A stretch of 6,139 nt of DNA from JASFWK01 sp050049355. Lineage in GTDB: Bacteria > Chloroflexota > Anaerolineae > B4-G1 > DUEL01. Below, piece after piece: positions 5,471-6,139 of the stretch (position 1 is the stretch's first letter; every line of letters begins with the position of its first letter). The notes beneath the pieces were generated by a model. It saw only the letters and a list, made by a program, of their open reading frames with translations. It made no database searches and was not told the DNA's origin. The position numbers and the translations under genes were made by a program. The stretch spans positions 1 through 6,139 of the forward strand of contig JASFWK010000127.1 in assembly GCA_050049355.1 (NCBI GenBank), read 5' to 3'.

Positions 5471-6001
5471 CTACCTGTCCTCAAGTCCTTTGGGATTCCC
5501 TGAGATTTCATCCTCAGTTTGGGCTTCAGCCAACCTAACTGCTGTGCCATTGGCAGTAACCATGAGCATATTGGATGAGAGAACAGAATAGTCCATATCC
5601 GCACCAACTACTGCATCTGCTTCCATCTGCATAGCCTTTCGACGTAGTTCCTGAAGGGACAACTCCCTCGCGCGCTGCAGTTTTCTCTGGAAACCTCCTG
5701 CCCTCGTGCCGAGAAAGTCTGCTATCCCCCCGCCAATTTCGGAGAGGAGACCCGTACCTAGCACAACCTCAGCAGTCAGCACGTCAAGGTACTCAGTAAT
5801 CGAACGTCCCTCAATGGAGTAGGTTGTCGTGATTGTTATGTTCTTGGCTCGTTCGGCCAATTCCTTGAGCCGCTCTTGCTCTTCGGTGTCTGCCACGAAT
5901 TGATCTGGGTTTCCGAGTGCCCACTTCAAATTCACCTTACAGTTTGCACAGTTGGTCGCCGTGTCATCATTCTCGCGGCCGCATTTTGGGCATACGATCA
6001 T
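5471..6001 (-). CDS. zinc-ribbon protein with a YbjQ-family (UPF0145) domain
   Basis: The 176-residue product begins with a four-cysteine zinc ribbon, CPKC (4-7) and CANC (18-21). A charged, probably helical linker follows (about 38-53, E/K/R-rich). From about 55 to 158 it matches the YbjQ family, described as a putative heavy-metal-binding domain: TTTYSIEGRSITEYL (58-72), AEVVLGTG (77-84), a helix rich in R, L and Q (about 105-125), ADAVVGADMDY (128-138) and MLMVTANGTAVRL (145-157). The YbjQ fold is a small oligomer-forming domain of unclear function. The remaining C-terminal residues, 159-176, are polar. There is no signal peptide, so it is probably cytosolic. The ATG at 6001 is preceded on its strand by AGGAGG (6007-6012) with 5 bases of spacing, which fixes the start. 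It converges on the tRNA unit and its base composition is clearly lower in GC than the genes to the left, hinting at a different origin. No clear promoter was found upstream. Confidence 0.88.
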   Translation of the reverse strand: MIVCPKCGRENDDTATNCANCKVNLKWALGNPDQFVADTEEQERLKELAERAKNITITTTYSIEGRSITEYLDVLTAEVVLGTGLLSEIGGGIADFLGTRAGGFQRKLQRARELSLQELRRKAMQMEADAVVGADMDYSVLSSNMLMVTANGTAVRLAEAQTEDEISGNPKGLEDR

Positions 6002-6012
6002 CGAAACCTCCT

Positions 6013-6139
6013 ATCTTATCGAGTTATGAGATTGCTCTGGGAGTCATTGGCATGCAAGCAGCCGAGATTGGCCCAGTTGGCTCCAATCCGTGGTTGGGTG
6101 GCCTCTGCCTCTGAACTCAATTGCCTGTGTAATGGTATA
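6013..6139. other. right-end intergenic stretch, no gene seen
   Basis: This is the upstream region of the - strand YbjQ-domain gene and runs off the window. It contains an imperfect inverted repeat, GATTGG (6066-6071) and CCAATC (6083-6088), with a GCC/GGC pair nested inside. I found no convincing -35/-10 pair on either strand. The short open frame running into it from the left is antisense to the YbjQ-domain gene, has no ribosome binding site and shows no recognisable protein. Confidence 0.4.

Noticed and set aside
5391..5591. Short + strand open frame of 66 codons after the tRNA
   Set aside because: It overlaps the 3' end of the YbjQ-domain gene antisense, has no ribosome binding site and no recognisable protein.

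Overview
This is a GC-rich bacterial window (hand counts give about 68% GC at 1081-1140, inside the transketolase gene). It carries mostly housekeeping genes on the + strand, then a tRNA gene and a more AT-rich right end with one gene on the - strand. The small lipoprotein at 3645-4085 carries a C-terminal domain of a type I associate with Chloroflexota. Together with the nitroreductase type and the high GC, it suggests an environmental or thermophilic Chloroflexota-like organism. That assignment is inference; no marker gene here proves it.

Layout. At 41-643 is an RdgB/HAM1-family nucleotide-sanitising pyrophosphatase, possibly coupled to an upstream gene that ends at base 17. A near-consensus sigma-70-type promoter at 653-681 drives a full-length transketolase (713-2710). 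After a 68-bp gap comes FdhD (2779-3561), the sulfur carrier that matures the molybdenum cofactor of formate dehydrogenases. Next are a small lipoprotein (3645-4085) and, 35 bp later, an unusual two-half nitroreductase-like flavoprotein (4121-4969), probably co-transcribed. A tRNA-Val(CAC) gene at 5171-5244 has its own extended -10 promoter and a rho-independent terminator at 5299-5324. Convergent to it, on the - strand, is a zinc-ribbon plus YbjQ-domain protein (5471-6001).

How the genes relate. They do not form one pathway. RdgB keeps dITP/XTP out of DNA, transketolase serves the non-oxidative pentose phosphate pathway, and FdhD implies a molybdenum or tungsten formate dehydrogenase elsewhere in the genome. 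The lipoprotein and nitroreductase may be a functional pair, but only their adjacency says so. Right of the tRNA terminator the composition falls to about 50% GC and gene orientation flips. This could be a small acquired segment beside a tRNA gene, although no integrase or att repeat is visible.

I see no CRISPR array, transposase, toxin-antitoxin pair, phage gene or clearly new multi-gene system. The points most worth a second look are the uncharacterised lipoprotein domain, the split-motif nitroreductase, the single-cysteine FdhD loop, the zinc-ribbon YbjQ protein, and the palindrome and composition change after the tRNA.
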